64,000 bases of DNA from NCBI GenBank assembly GCA_024401395.1, contig JAKSLD010000018.1:1-64000 (forward strand). Reading direction: 5' to 3'. Position 1 is the stretch's first letter. Each line of letters begins with the position of its first letter. Below the pieces are notes generated by a model that did no database searches, was not told the origin of the DNA, and worked only from the letters and a program-made list of their open reading frames with translations. This document shows, in pieces, positions 15,704-25,613 of this stretch. Made by a program: the position numbers and the translations under genes. The DNA is from Bacteroidales bacterium (GTDB lineage Bacteria; Bacteroidota; Bacteroidia; Bacteroidales; Marinilabiliaceae).

Positions 15704-17105
15704 TTGTTGTCAATCTCCAGTAGTCGCGATAAATCAATAAGGAGTGCCACAGAAGGTCGGCAATCTGGTCGGCTCCCTTTCTAGTAAAATGAATATAATC
15801 AGTTCCAGCCCATGCAGGTTGGTGTTCGGCCCATACTCGCATAGAATTACGTCCGCCCATAGCGCGGTACATATCCCAGTATATGGCGCCACACTCCAGA
15901 GTAGACTGTTTCAGTTGTTCGATGAGCGGTTCCAAGAAAGGGTGGGTAGTCAGGACCCCATTCACCTTAGTATTCATATCAGCCGGGCCTATTACTATGA
16001 CGGTAGCATTGGGGCAGGCAGACTGTATGAATTTAATCTGTTTAGCGAAAGAGGTACCATACTTTGCTATTTTGACGCTATCCTTCATCATAGGGAGAGC
16101 GTTGCCGCCAAATTCCAGTAAGACCAGTCGGGTATTGAGGGCAGTCAGCATTTCGCTAAACTCCTTCTTCTGTATACGAGTGAAGAAAGTGCCGTCGCTA
16201 CCGCGTAGAGGGATATTAGTCACGGTGACGCCAGTATCGGCATCAATATAAAGTCCAAGGATATCAGCCTCACCAGAAAAGTTGACGTTGAGACGCTTGG
16301 CATCCTTTTTAAGTCGCCAAGTGAGAGACTGCAAGTCGGGGCCTCCTGATAAATACTGAGTATTACCATTCAGTTTTACGGACAAAGAATCCTCGATATT
16401 ATCTGCGAACACCTGAATACGTTTAAATCCAGCCACCTTTTTGGCGTTAATAATCAGAGAAAGAGGGTCGTCAGAGTCGGAATCAATGTGTGTGAACTGA
16501 GCCATTGCGCCATAACCCTTATGAGAAGCTCGTTGTCCGAGCATACCACCTGCCATATAAGAGACCAGATCCTCGTTGAGAGACTGACCTACAGACATTG
16601 CTCCGATATTCTGGACCAAAGGTAGGAGACCTGGGCCGTTGCCACCATACTGCTCCTGGAAACGTGCGCGTAGGAACCCAGTTATACGATCGCCCTCCAC
16701 CTGTGAGTCGCCGTAGTGGATTATATGTACGGGATTTTCAGAAGCGTTATCGAGGGCGGAGAACAAAGGGTGGAGAACAGATATGCAAGTGTCGCCACCT
16801 GGGAGGTAGAGACGAGCGTTATTCTCGGACATAAAAGCGAAATAGAACTTAAGAGTGTCGCTAGGTTCGTCCGGAGTATTCTGTATAGTATCGGCAATAG
16901 CCTCGATAGACATTGTTTTAGAAGACTCCTCGAGGAGGTCCTCGGCCGATAAGCGCTCAGAAGAAACAGCCTTGAATAGAGAAAGATCTGGTATTCTGAT
17001 ATCCATTGGGCCCAAAGACACGGTCGTCCCGCCCCACAAAGTGCAAACAGCGCCAAGGGTGAGTAAAATAGATGCGAGGAATATCAGTATCTTGTAGGGC
17101 TTCAT
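15684..17105 (-). CDS. Exported SGNH/GDSL-type hydrolase, O-acyltransferase partner
   Basis: About 473 residues from ATG 17105 (MKPYKILIFLASILLTLGAV). A TTG four codons upstream is in frame but overlaps the putative promoter. The N-terminus is a signal anchor. The SGNH domain has block I HYGDSQVEGDR, a glycine/Asn block LLEFGGNALPMM, VIVIGPADMN, and the C-terminal catalytic pair DYIHFTRKGADQIADLLW (Asp-X-X-His). Such periplasmic enzymes complete O-acetylation together with an MBOAT protein, and the adjacent overlapping gene encodes one. A role as a plain esterase is possible. The MBOAT gene and dnaG follow in the same unit. Confidence 0.82.
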   Translation of the reverse strand: MKPYKILIFLASILLTLGAVCTLWGGTTVSLGPMDIRIPDLSLFKAVSSERLSAEDLLEESSKTMSIEAIADTIQNTPDEPSDTLKFYFAFMSENNARLYLPGGDTCISVLHPLFSALDNASENPVHIIHYGDSQVEGDRITGFLRARFQEQYGGNGPGLLPLVQNIGAMSVGQSLNEDLVSYMAGGMLGQRASHKGYGAMAQFTHIDSDSDDPLSLIINAKKVAGFKRIQVFADNIEDSLSVKLNGNTQYLSGGPDLQSLTWRLKKDAKRLNVNFSGEADILGLYIDADTGVTVTNIPLRGSDGTFFTRIQKKEFSEMLTALNTRLVLLEFGGNALPMMKDSVKIAKYGTSFAKQIKFIQSACPNATVIVIGPADMNTKVNGVLTTHPFLEPLIEQLKQSTLECGAIYWDMYRAMGGRNSMRVWAEHQPAWAGTDYIHFTRKGADQIADLLWHSLLIYRDYWRLTTNAGMDK

Positions 17106-17114
17106 AATAGAGTG

Positions 17115-17122
17115 CAAATATA
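17115..17122 (-). promoter_or_regulatory. Possible -7 element of the SGNH-MBOAT-dnaG unit
   Basis: On the minus strand this reads TATATTTG, a match to TAnnTTTG, ending 9 nt before ATG 17105. The 5' leader would be very short. No TTTG -33 box was found at normal spacing. Confidence 0.4.
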
Positions 17123-17129
17123 CTCATAA

Positions 17130-17157
17130 TTCCCAATTCCTAGTTCCCAATTCCTAG
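17130..17157. repeat. Two tandem copies of a 14-bp AT-rich unit
   Basis: TTCCCAATTCCTAG occurs twice in direct tandem (17130-17143 and 17144-17157). Related AATTCCTAATT strings recur at about 17261-17290. Simple intergenic repeats; no function visible. Confidence 0.9.
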
Positions 17158-17200
17158 AAATAGGGCGAGTGCAGAATAGTTTTCGAGACAGAGAGAAAGA

Positions 17201-17244
17201 CCTTTCTGGTATAAGGGAAGTCCCTCGTTCATCGTAATTTTTTA
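17201..17244. repeat. 44-bp dispersed repeat, copy 1
   Basis: Matches 18567-18610 at 42 of 44 positions in the same orientation, and diverged inverted copies at 35285-35329 and 35373-35417. It contains the inverted core AAGGGA-AG-TCCCT(Y) and the strongly kept end GTTCATCGTAATTTTTTA. It lies 148 bp before the Rpn-family gene. The rest of the 274-bp gap holds only AT-rich simple repeats and a promoter-like element. Confidence 0.9.
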
Positions 17245-17359
17245 TTTCCGGTGCACTTTTAGGAATTCGTAATTGCTAATTCCTAATTACAAGGAGGAGG
17301 GTGGTGAGGAGAAACTTCTAAGAAAAAAGACGAAGGATATTGGTTGGAAGAAAAATGAT

Positions 17360-17367
17360 TATATTTG
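17360..17367 (+). promoter_or_regulatory. Possible -7 element of the Rpn gene
   Basis: TATATTTG fits TAnnTTTG and ends 24 nt before the start codon. A TTG at 17340-17342 is 17 nt upstream, a marginal -33 match. Confidence 0.45.
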
Positions 17368-17391
17368 CAGTGTTATATTAATTAACTAATC

Positions 17392-18327
17392 ATGGACAAA
17401 AAAGACATTACAAGCTTTACGTCTGGAGAAAAGGCCGGGCGTTACATGAATCCGCTAACAGACTTCGGGTTCAAGAAGATATTTGGAGAGAAAGACATAA
17501 TGATAGCTTTTCTCACCGATTTGTTGAATCCCAAGGTTCCGATAGAGGATGTCATATTCATCGACAAAGAGCTGGCCGAAGACGAAGAAGAGCAGCGCGG
17601 CGTGATTTATGACCTGCGATGCAAGGCGGCAGACGGGTCGGAATTCATCGTAGAGATGCAGAATAAGAAGCAGACCAACTTCAGTGACCGCATCATATTC
17701 TATCTCTCGCGAGCCTTTTCGGCACAAGGGAAGAGAAAGACAGAGTGGGACTACAAGTTGAGTCCGGTGTACGGCGTATTCTTCCTCAACTTTCACTTGA
17801 AAGGGATGAAGATGCAGTCGGTGCGGACAGTACAGCTCAGGGTAGATGAGACAGGAGAAGTCTTCTCAGAGAAGCTGAAAGTCTTCACGCTGGAGCTACC
17901 CGATTATAGGGATAAACCGATGGAATATCCCAAGACACGATTAGAATACTGGTTATATAATCTCGCAAATATGGAAACTATGGAGACACAATTGCCATTT
18001 CAGTCACAGCAGCCCATCTTCAGTAAGATAGGAGGGTTATCTGAGCTTCTCAACATGAGCGAGGAAGACCGCAAGAAGTACTACCGGAGTCTGGATGACT
18101 ACTGGACCGATATCTGCGTGATGGAGAGCGCGGTGGAAGAGGGATTTGAGAAAGGAATGGAAAAGGGAATGGAGAAAGGAATGGCTATGGGGATTGAAAA
18201 AGGCAAGGCAGAAGGAATAGAGACAACCAAGATCGAGACAGCTTTGAAGATGAAACGGTGTGGGTTCCCGATCGAGCAGATAGTGTTGATATCGGGCCTT
18301 AGTGAGGAAGAGATAGAGAAGTTGTGA
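17392..18327 (+). CDS. Rpn family recombination-promoting nuclease/putative transposase
   Basis: Protein of 311 residues. The N-terminus PLTDFGFKKIFGEKDIMIAF and the core YDLRCKAADGSEFIVEMQ are hallmarks of the PD-(D/E)XK nuclease family called Rpn (PDDEXK_2). The acidic residues of YDLRC and the E-X-Q of VEMQ are the expected catalytic residues. The C-terminal part has the repeated EKGMEKGMEKGMAMG string typical of this family, then a small helical domain. Studied Rpn proteins cut DNA and stimulate RecA-independent recombination. The gene stands alone between 44-bp direct repeats (17201-17244 and 18567-18610) and has its own terminator. Catalytic residues look intact. Confidence 0.9.
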   Translation: MDKKDITSFTSGEKAGRYMNPLTDFGFKKIFGEKDIMIAFLTDLLNPKVPIEDVIFIDKELAEDEEEQRGVIYDLRCKAADGSEFIVEMQNKKQTNFSDRIIFYLSRAFSAQGKRKTEWDYKLSPVYGVFFLNFHLKGMKMQSVRTVQLRVDETGEVFSEKLKVFTLELPDYRDKPMEYPKTRLEYWLYNLANMETMETQLPFQSQQPIFSKIGGLSELLNMSEEDRKKYYRSLDDYWTDICVMESAVEEGFEKGMEKGMEKGMAMGIEKGKAEGIETTKIETALKMKRCGFPIEQIVLISGLSEEEIEKL

Positions 18328-18408
18328 AAAGAGTGAAGATTGTGATTTCCCGAATCTATAGTTGAGAAAGATGTAGTGGACTATCGATTAGAAGAAAGAG
18401 TGGTATAT

Positions 18409-18440
18409 AATCCTGGGTCTTGAGAGGCCTGGGATTTTTT
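18409..18440 (+). terminator. Terminator after the Rpn gene
   Basis: Stem AATCCTGGGTCT/AGGCCTGGGATT (12 bp including three G-U pairs), 4-nt loop, then a T7 run reaching 18441. The remainder of the 417-bp gap to lysS holds the repeat at 18567 and the lysS promoter; 18442-18565 shows nothing else. Confidence 0.8.
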
Positions 18441-18566
18441 TATATGATTCCTAATTTTATGTTGCTAAGGGACGCGAACGAAAAGTGATGTTTGTTGGGG
18501 CGAATGTTTTGAAAGGCGAGGAGGTTTGAGAGAGGTTGGTGGGCATTGGGGAGACTCTATGTAGTC

Positions 18567-18610
18567 CCTTTCTAGTATAAGGGAAGTCCCTTGTTCATCG
18601 TAATTTTTTA
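18567..18610. repeat. 44-bp dispersed repeat, copy 2
   Basis: Direct copy of 17201-17244 with two mismatches (G/A and C/T). With copy 1 it frames a 1.3-kb segment that holds just the Rpn gene, its promoter element and its terminator. Confidence 0.9.
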
Positions 18611-18672
18611 ATAAAGGGTGTTGCTGGAGGGGATGGATTTTGAAGTTGGCGGTGTATTAGAAAACATTGTTT

Positions 18673-18703
18673 TTTGCATTTGCGAAAACAATGAGTAACT
18701 TTG
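18673..18703 (+). promoter_or_regulatory. Promoter of lysS
   Basis: TTTG at 18673-18676, a 19-nt spacer, and TAACTTTG at 18696-18703. This is a full match to the Bacteroidota -33/-7 consensus and the best promoter in the window. The start codon follows 41 nt later. Confidence 0.8.
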
Positions 18704-18744
18704 TAGCTGAATGTACATAGGTATATAGATTTCAAAATAAGACA

Positions 18745-20460
18745 ATGGAATTAAGTGAACAAGAGATAGGCCGCAGAAATAGCCTACAGGAGCTTTACAA
18801 GTTGGGTATCAACCCTTATCCTGCACCACTATTCCCAGTGGATGCTCACAGTCAGGAGATTAAAGACAACTTCAAGGCTGAGGAGCAGCGTAAGGTTGTT
18901 ATTGCTGGTCGTATTATGACACGCCGTATCATGGGTTCGGCATCATTCTTTGAGTTGAAGGATGGTCAAGGTCGCATCCAGGTATACATTAAGAGAGATG
19001 ATATTTGTCCGGGTGAGGACAAGACTATGTACAATACCGTATTCAAGAAACTGCTTGATATCGGAGACTTTGTAGGCGTGAAAGGTTTTGTGTTCCTTAC
19101 ACAGACGGGCGAGATAAGCGTACACTGTGAAGAGTTGACAGTTCTGTCGAAGTCGCTTCGTCCGCTACCTATTGTAAAAGAGAAAGACGGTCAGGTATTC
19201 GATGCATTCTCGGATGCAGAGCAGAGATACCGTATGAGATACGTAGACCTTGTGGTAAACGAGGGAGTACGCGACATCTTCATGAAGAGAGCAAAGATTA
19301 TGCAGACTATGCGTAGATTCTTTGACGATCACGGGTACCTAGAAGTAGAGACACCAATACTACAAGCCATCCCTGGAGGTGCATCGGCGCGTCCGTTCAT
19401 CACACACCACAATTCGCTGGATATAGACCAATACATGCGTATTGCTACAGAGCTCTATTTGAAGAGACTCATAGTAGGCGGTTATGACGGAGTGTATGAG
19501 ATAGGCAAGAACTTCAGAAATGAAGGTATGGACCGCACGCACAATCCAGAGTTCACCTGTATGGAGATATACGTAGCCTACAAAGACTACAAGTGGATGA
19601 TGGACTTCACGGAAGAGATGCTTGAGACAATTGCATTGAAAGTCAACGGCACTACAGAAGTACAATTTGGCGACCATACCATATCATTCAAGCGTCCATT
19701 CAAGCGTGTGACAATGATAGATGCCATCAAAGAGTTCACAGGCATTGACATTACCGGCATGAATGAAGACCAGTTGAGAGACGTATGCAAGCAGATAGGC
19801 GTAGAGCAAGACGAGACTATGGGCAAGGGCAAGCTCATAGACGAGATATTCGGAGCGAAGTGTGAGGGCAACTACATACAGCCAACCTTCATTACAGACT
19901 ATCCAGTAGAGATGTCGCCACTCTGTAAGAAGCACAGAGAGAACCCAGAGCTTACAGAGAGATTTGAGTTGATGGTAAACGGCAAAGAGCTATGTAACGC
20001 ATATTCAGAGCTCAACGACCCAATAGACCAGTATGAGAGATTCCAGGATCAGCTCAGACTATCAGAGAAGGGAGATGACGAGGCGATGTTCATTGATATG
20101 GACTTTGTGAGAGCATTGGAATACGGTATGCCACCTACATCAGGTATGGGTATCGGTATTGACCGACTCTGTATGTTGATGACAGGGCAGCAGTCGATCC
20201 AGGAGGTACTCTTCTTCCCACAGATGAAGCCAGAGAAGAAACCACAGAAAGATGCGCCAGAGGCATTTACAGCTGTAGGATTCCCATCAGAGTGGGTAGA
20301 CGTGATATACAAGCTTGGCTATTTGAAAGTTACAGACTTAAAGGGCATGAACCCAGGCAAGCTGTTCCAGGATATGTGCGGCTTGAACAAGAAATTGAAG
20401 CTCGGTCTTACAAATCCTTCGCAAGAGGACATGAAGAAATGGGTTGCTGCTATCCAGTAA
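18745..20460 (+). CDS. lysS: Lysyl-tRNA synthetase (class II)
   Basis: Protein of 571 residues. The N-terminal OB-fold anticodon-binding domain (about residues 50-150) is followed by the class II catalytic core with motif 2 [24 protein letters not shown] and motif 3 [14 protein letters not shown]. It charges tRNA-Lys in the cytoplasm. Compared with many bacterial LysS of about 500 residues it has a C-terminal extension of about 70 residues ([18 protein letters not shown]...), which is usual in Bacteroidota. It has its own promoter; gpsA and pgi follow in the same direction. Confidence 0.97.
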   Translation: MELSEQEIGRRNSLQELYKLGINPYPAPLFPVDAHSQEIKDNFKAEEQRKVVIAGRIMTRRIMGSASFFELKDGQGRIQVYIKRDDICPGEDKTMYNTVFKKLLDIGDFVGVKGFVFLTQTGEISVHCEELTVLSKSLRPLPIVKEKDGQVFDAFSDAEQRYRMRYVDLVVNEGVRDIFMKRAKIMQTMRRFFDDHGYLEVETPILQAIPGGASARPFITHHNSLDIDQYMRIATELYLKRLIVGGYDGVYEIGKNFRNEGMDRTHNPEFTCMEIYVAYKDYKWMMDFTEEMLETIALKVNGTTEVQFGDHTISFKRPFKRVTMIDAIKEFTGIDITGMNEDQLRDVCKQIGVEQDETMGKGKLIDEIFGAKCEGNYIQPTFITDYPVEMSPLCKKHRENPELTERFELMVNGKELCNAYSELNDPIDQYERFQDQLRLSEKGDDEAMFIDMDFVRALEYGMPPTSGMGIGIDRLCMLMTGQQSIQEVLFFPQMKPEKKPQKDAPEAFTAVGFPSEWVDVIYKLGYLKVTDLKGMNPGKLFQDMCGLNKKLKLGLTNPSQEDMKKWVAAIQ

Positions 20461-20505
20461 GAAGATAGCAGTAGATTCAGGCAAGAGAGACTTTATTGAT
20501 TAAAA

Positions 20506-21525
20506 GTGGGTATAGAAAGAAAATACATATTACCACATAATCCCAGAGTTGCGATGATAGGTAGTGGCTCATGGGCAACTGCCATATGCAAGATGCTCCT
20601 GAGCAACCTACAGACCTTGAACTGGTATCTGAGAAGTCAGAAAAACATAGACCAGTTCAGGCTATCAGGTCGTAACCCTAGTTACCTTACATCGGTTCAG
20701 TTTGACACATCGAAGATAAACTTCACCTGCGACATAAATGAGGTGGTAGAAAATTCGGATGTGATATTTCTAGCTGTGCCATCCGCCTTCATAAAGCCTA
20801 CGCTAGAGAATCTGAAGGTGTCGTTGAAAGACAAGTTCGTGATATCCGCCATAAAAGGATTGATACCTGATGAGAATATGATAGTCGGGCATTGGCTCGT
20901 ACAGAAATTTGACGTACAGGTAGACCGGATAGGCGTAGTATCGGGACCTTGTCATGCAGAAGAGGTAGCCCTTGAGAGACTGTCATATTTGACGATAGCC
21001 TGTCAGGACACCCATCTAGCCAAAGAATATGCCCGTTTACTAGCGGGAGATTTCATCAAGACGACGATAAGCGACGATATATACGGCACAGAATATTCCG
21101 CTGTGCTGAAAAATATCATGGCCATTGCGGCGGGAATATTCCACGGGTTGGGATATGGAGACAATTTCCAGGCCGTATTAGTATCAAATGCCATACAAGA
21201 GATAAAGAGGTTTGTGGATACGGTGCATCCTATTGCGCGAGACATAAAATCGTCGGCGTATTTAGGCGACCTATTAGTGACCAGTTATTCCCAATTCTCG
21301 AGGAACAGGACATTTGGTACGATGTTAGGCAAAGGATATTCTGTAAAGGCGGCGCAAGCAGAGATGATGATGATAGCCGAGGGATACTATGCGGTTAAGA
21401 GTATGCACGAGATAAATCAGCACTATCAGGTACATATGCCTATAACAGAGATGGTGTACAATATTATCTATGCAGGCGGTCTGCCGAAAGTAGAAGCGCG
21501 ACTATTGACAGAACAATTACACTAA
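20506..21525 (+). CDS. gpsA: Glycerol-3-phosphate dehydrogenase (NAD(P)+)
   Basis: Protein of 339 residues starting at GTG 20506. The first ATG in the frame (20554) would cut into the Rossmann strand (VAMIGSGSWATAICKML), so the GTG is preferred. It has the dinucleotide motif GSGSWA, the SAIKGLIPDENMIVG segment, and the catalytic-domain string YSAVLKNIMAIAAGI with the active-site Lys. It reduces dihydroxyacetone phosphate to sn-glycerol 3-phosphate, the backbone precursor of phospholipids. It lies 45 bp after lysS and 30 bp before pgi. Confidence 0.95.
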   Translation: MGIERKYILPHNPRVAMIGSGSWATAICKMLLSNLQTLNWYLRSQKNIDQFRLSGRNPSYLTSVQFDTSKINFTCDINEVVENSDVIFLAVPSAFIKPTLENLKVSLKDKFVISAIKGLIPDENMIVGHWLVQKFDVQVDRIGVVSGPCHAEEVALERLSYLTIACQDTHLAKEYARLLAGDFIKTTISDDIYGTEYSAVLKNIMAIAAGIFHGLGYGDNFQAVLVSNAIQEIKRFVDTVHPIARDIKSSAYLGDLLVTSYSQFSRNRTFGTMLGKGYSVKAAQAEMMMIAEGYYAVKSMHEINQHYQVHMPITEMVYNIIYAGGLPKVEARLLTEQLH

Positions 21526-21555
21526 TAATCAGACACAAGACAAACTAATAAATCT

Positions 21556-22899
21556 ATGCAAAACCTAAAACTTGACACTTCACGGGTTGCTTCATTTGTA
21601 AGCGACGCTGAAATCAAAGCAATCCAACCTGAGGTAGAGGCTGCTACCAAGTTGCTCCATGCAGGAACAGGAGCAGGCAACGATTTTCTTGGCTGGCTTC
21701 ACCTTCCATCATCAATTACAGACGCAGATTTCAAAGAGATAGAAGCTGCAGCTGCTGATATGCGCAGTCGAGTAGACTACGTTGTAGTAGCAGGTATCGG
21801 CGGCAGCTACCTTGGTGCACGTGCTGTCATTGACGGACTTTCAAATTCATTTGACTATCTCCTCAAGGAGCGTAAGAATCCAGTTATGCTCTATGCAGGA
21901 CACAATATCGGCGAGGATTACCTTGCAGAGCTTCTTGACTTCTTGAAAGACAAGAAATTCGGTGTAGTAGTAATCTCAAAGTCAGGTACGACAACAGAGA
22001 CAGCCATTGCATTCCGTCTTTTGAAAGAACTTGTAGAGCGTACAGCAGGCAAGGAAGAGGCAAAGCACAGAATCATTGCTGTAACAGACAAGGCAAAGGG
22101 AGCTCTGAAGACCCTTTCGAACAACGAAGGCTACAAGACATTCGTTATTCCAGACAATGTAGGCGGTCGTTTCTCAGTTTTGACACCAGTGGGTCTTGTA
22201 CCTATTGCTATAGCAGGCTATGATATCCGTGCGCTTGTCAAGGGTGCTGCAGATATGGAGGCAGCAACAGACGAGAAGGTGCCATTTGCGCAGAACCCAT
22301 CAATGATATATGCTGCTACACGTAATGCACTTTACAGAAAGCAGAAAGGCATTGAGATTTTGGTTAACTATCAGCCAAAGCTACACTACTTCACAGAGTG
22401 GTGGAAGCAGCTTTACGGCGAGAGCGAGGGTAAAGACTTGAAGGGTATCTTCCCAGCAGGAGTAGACTTCTCTACAGACCTTCACTCAATGGGCCAGTGG
22501 ATTCAGGAAGGTGAGCGTACAATCTTCGAGACAGTAGTATGCATTACAAAGCCAAACAAGACACAGCTCATTCCAGAAGACAAGGACAATCTTGACGCAC
22601 TCAACTTCTTGGCAGGCAAGAACGTTGACCATGTGAACAAGATGGCAGAGCTTGGTACAGCATTGGCACACACAGACGGTGGTGTACCTAACATCCATGT
22701 TGAGGTTCCAACATTGGACGAGTACAACCTCGGTCAGCTCATCTACTTCTTCGAGAAGGCTTGTGGCATCAGCGGATACACACTTGGTGTGAACCCATTC
22801 AACCAGCCAGGTGTTGAGGCATACAAGAAGAACATGTTTGCTCTCTTGGAGAAGCCAGGCTATGAAGAAGCTACAAAGGCTATCAAGGCTAGATTGTAA
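21556..22899 (+). CDS. pgi: Glucose-6-phosphate isomerase
   Basis: Protein of 447 residues, the shorter Bacteroidota/Firmicutes form. It interconverts glucose 6-phosphate and fructose 6-phosphate. It shows [42 protein letters not shown] and [15 protein letters not shown], all parts of the SIS-fold active site. Codon bias (GGT, CGT, AAG) suggests high expression. It ends with a bulged hairpin terminator. Confidence 0.97.
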   Translation: MQNLKLDTSRVASFVSDAEIKAIQPEVEAATKLLHAGTGAGNDFLGWLHLPSSITDADFKEIEAAAADMRSRVDYVVVAGIGGSYLGARAVIDGLSNSFDYLLKERKNPVMLYAGHNIGEDYLAELLDFLKDKKFGVVVISKSGTTTETAIAFRLLKELVERTAGKEEAKHRIIAVTDKAKGALKTLSNNEGYKTFVIPDNVGGRFSVLTPVGLVPIAIAGYDIRALVKGAADMEAATDEKVPFAQNPSMIYAATRNALYRKQKGIEILVNYQPKLHYFTEWWKQLYGESEGKDLKGIFPAGVDFSTDLHSMGQWIQEGERTIFETVVCITKPNKTQLIPEDKDNLDALNFLAGKNVDHVNKMAELGTALAHTDGGVPNIHVEVPTLDEYNLGQLIYFFEKACGISGYTLGVNPFNQPGVEAYKKNMFALLEKPGYEEATKAIKARL

Positions 22900-22919
22900 T
22901 TAGAAATACGTAAGAATAG

Positions 22920-22962
22920 AGAGCGCATATCCCGAGCCCAAAAGGGATTGCGCTCTTGTTTT
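22920..22962 (+). terminator. Terminator after pgi
   Basis: A stem of about 13 bp (22920-22933 with 22944-22956, one bulged base), then TTGTTTTG. It ends only a few bases before the clpC start codon. Confidence 0.7.
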
Positions 22963-22968
22963 GAAAAT

Positions 22969-25536
22969 ATGGCAAACAGATATACACTCACATCCTTACT
23001 AGTAGAGACAGATGCAAAGCTGATGCAACTTTTGACAAAAGAGGCTATGCTTGAGGCATCCAAGCACGGGCATACATGCATATCACCCGAGTATGTACTC
23101 TATGAGATAGCCAGAGGAAAGCATAGTTATGCTGCCCACAAGGCGCTAGTGTCGATGTCATCTGTTTCTCAAGTAGATGAATTAGCATCAAAACTCAGAG
23201 ATTACCTTGGATTAGACAAACTAGTCTGGGGAAGTGAGATAAAGGAAGATCAAGTAGAGATGCTTCCTACGACACAGAATATCTATACGATAGCCCGACT
23301 AGAGGCATTGTATAGAAGAGCAAAGCAGAACAACACCATACATATACTATTAGCTATGGCACGTTACTCACAATCTACAATGGCACAGCAGTACCTATTA
23401 GATATGGGTATAGACTATGACAGGCTGAATCAGACACTAGTAAAAGATTCTAATCTCTTTGGCAGTGACGACGATGATGACGATGATGACGACACATTCG
23501 GTGGAGGACAGAAATCGGGTCGACCATCAGAACCCTCTCGTACGCCAGACAATTCGGCCAACAAGAGAGCAAATCAGAATTCAAATACCCCTGTACTAGA
23601 CAATTTCGGTACAGACTTGACGAATGCGGCTTCAGAGGGAATTCTGGATCCTGTTATAGGCAGAGAGAAAGAGATAGAGCGTATGGTGCAGATACTATCT
23701 CGCAGGAAGAAGAACAATCCGATATTGATAGGCGAGCCAGGAGTAGGAAAGTCCGCTATCGTAGAAGGGTTGGCGTTGAGAATTATACAGAAAAACGTAT
23801 CGCCAGTGCTATTTGACAAGAGAGTGGTAACGCTAGACTTGGCATCGTTGGTAGCTGGTACGAAATACAGAGGTCAGTTTGAAGAGAGAATAAAGGCTAT
23901 TCTCAACGAGTTGACCCAGCATAAAGAAATCATACTATTCATTGATGAGATACACACCATTATAGGTGCTGGCGGAGCGCAAGGCAGTATGGACGCAGCG
24001 AACATACTGAAACCAGCCTTAGCCCGAGGTCAGATACAATGTATAGGAGCCACTACTATAGACGAGTTCCGTCAGTATATAGAAAAAGACGGAGCATTAG
24101 AGCGCAGGTTCCAGAAGATAATGGTAGAGCCGACGACTCCAGAAGAGACGATACAGATACTGAAAAATGTAAAAGACAAGTACGAGGCACATCACAATGT
24201 AACATATACAGATGCTGCCATAGAAGCCTGTGTAACATTATCAGAGAGATATCAGACAGACCGTCATCTACCCGACAAAGCTATAGATGCTTTAGACGAA
24301 GCCGGTGCACGAGTTCATGTAGGTGGCATAAAGATACCTCCGATTATTGATGAGATAACAAAGCAGATAGCAGCCCTGAAAGACAACAAGATAAAGGCTG
24401 TGAAAGAACAGAATTTCGAGTTGGCTGCCAGTTTCAGAGATAAAGAGAGGGCGCTGAACGAGCAATTGGAGGCTGCCAAAGAAGAGTGGAGCAACAGGCA
24501 GAAAGAGAACCGCATAGAAGTAGACGAAGCGCAAGTTGCTGATGTTCTATCATCGATGACAGGCATTCCTATCAGCAGGATTACAGAAGGCGAGAGTCAG
24601 AAACTACTCAAGATGGCAAGCGTTCTGAAGTCGACAGTTATTGGTCAGGATGATGCTATAGGAAAGATAGTCAAGGCTATTCAGAGAAACAGAGCTGGGC
24701 TTAAAGATCCGAACAGACCAATAGGAACATTTATCTTCCTTGGTCCGACTGGAGTTGGAAAGACACATTTGGCGAAAACCATAGCCCAAGAGCTGTTTGA
24801 CAGCGCCGAGGCCCTTGTGAGAGTAGACATGAGCGAGTATATGGAAAAGTATGCGATGTCTCGTCTTGTGGGAGCGCCTCCGGGGTATGTCGGGTACAAT
24901 GAGGGAGGAGAACTCTCAGAGAACGTCAGAAAACATCCATACAGTGTAGTTTTGCTTGACGAGATAGAAAAAGCCCATCCAGATGTGTTCAATCTATTGC
25001 TTCAGGTATTAGACGAAGGCAGGTTGACAGACAGTATGGGCAGACGTATAGACTTCCGAAATACCATTATCATATTGACATCAAATCTCGGTTCGAGAGA
25101 GTTGAAAGAATTTGGTAAGGGAGTAGGATTCTCTCGCAGCAATGTAGATGACAACCAGCATGCCAACAGTGTGATGCAAAAAGCACTTACGAAAGCATTC
25201 GCTCCAGAGTTTATCAACAGAATAGACGATGTCATTATATTCAACGAACTCAAGAAAGAAGATATACTTAAGATTGTTGATATAGAGTTGAATAAACTTA
25301 TTGGCAGAGTAGCGGCAATGGGTTATGCTGTGACAATCACAGATGCGGCTAAGAGTCTGCTGGCAGACAAGAGCTATGACTCAAGTTATGGTGCGCGTCC
25401 GTTGAAGCGTACAATACAAAAGCAGATAGAAGATCCACTGGCAGAGATGATATTGGAAGCACGACTACAGGGAATCAAGGATATCAACATAGATGTAGTT
25501 GATGGAGAGATACATATAGAAGTCGTTCAAAAATAG
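22969..25536 (+). CDS. clpC: ATP-dependent Clp protease ATP-binding subunit (ClpC type)
   Basis: About 855 residues from ATG 22969 (MANRYTLTSLLVETDAKLM); an upstream in-frame start lies inside the terminator hairpin. The order is: N-terminal Clp repeat domain (about 1-150), a linker with nine Asp in a row at 167-175, first AAA+ module with Walker A GEPGVGKS at 255 and Walker B LFIDEIHTI, a UVR-like middle domain (KAVKEQNFELAASFRDKERAL), and second AAA+ module with GPTGVGKT at 592 and VVLLDEIEKAHPD. The middle domain points to ClpC rather than ClpA. It unfolds substrates for ClpP. ClpB is unlikely because its long coiled coil is absent. Confidence 0.88.
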   Translation: MANRYTLTSLLVETDAKLMQLLTKEAMLEASKHGHTCISPEYVLYEIARGKHSYAAHKALVSMSSVSQVDELASKLRDYLGLDKLVWGSEIKEDQVEMLPTTQNIYTIARLEALYRRAKQNNTIHILLAMARYSQSTMAQQYLLDMGIDYDRLNQTLVKDSNLFGSDDDDDDDDDTFGGGQKSGRPSEPSRTPDNSANKRANQNSNTPVLDNFGTDLTNAASEGILDPVIGREKEIERMVQILSRRKKNNPILIGEPGVGKSAIVEGLALRIIQKNVSPVLFDKRVVTLDLASLVAGTKYRGQFEERIKAILNELTQHKEIILFIDEIHTIIGAGGAQGSMDAANILKPALARGQIQCIGATTIDEFRQYIEKDGALERRFQKIMVEPTTPEETIQILKNVKDKYEAHHNVTYTDAAIEACVTLSERYQTDRHLPDKAIDALDEAGARVHVGGIKIPPIIDEITKQIAALKDNKIKAVKEQNFELAASFRDKERALNEQLEAAKEEWSNRQKENRIEVDEAQVADVLSSMTGIPISRITEGESQKLLKMASVLKSTVIGQDDAIGKIVKAIQRNRAGLKDPNRPIGTFIFLGPTGVGKTHLAKTIAQELFDSAEALVRVDMSEYMEKYAMSRLVGAPPGYVGYNEGGELSENVRKHPYSVVLLDEIEKAHPDVFNLLLQVLDEGRLTDSMGRRIDFRNTIIILTSNLGSRELKEFGKGVGFSRSNVDDNQHANSVMQKALTKAFAPEFINRIDDVIIFNELKKEDILKIVDIELNKLIGRVAAMGYAVTITDAAKSLLADKSYDSSYGARPLKRTIQKQIEDPLAEMILEARLQGIKDINIDVVDGEIHIEVVQK

Positions 25537-25613
25537 GTGTAACAATATTCCCCTCTGGGCGTAGACCCTTGCAGTGAAACAGGCAACAAATAATATATAA
25601 AACACTATTTCAA

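Noticed and set aside
18160..18225. MEKGMEKGMEKGM repeat as a frameshift or assembly error
   Set aside because: Such repeats are normal near the C-terminus of Rpn-family proteins, and the frame continues to a sensible end.
23467..23493. Run of nine Asp codons in clpC as a phase-variable repeat
   Set aside because: The codons are mixed GAC and GAT, not a perfect repeat, and they lie in a flexible linker.
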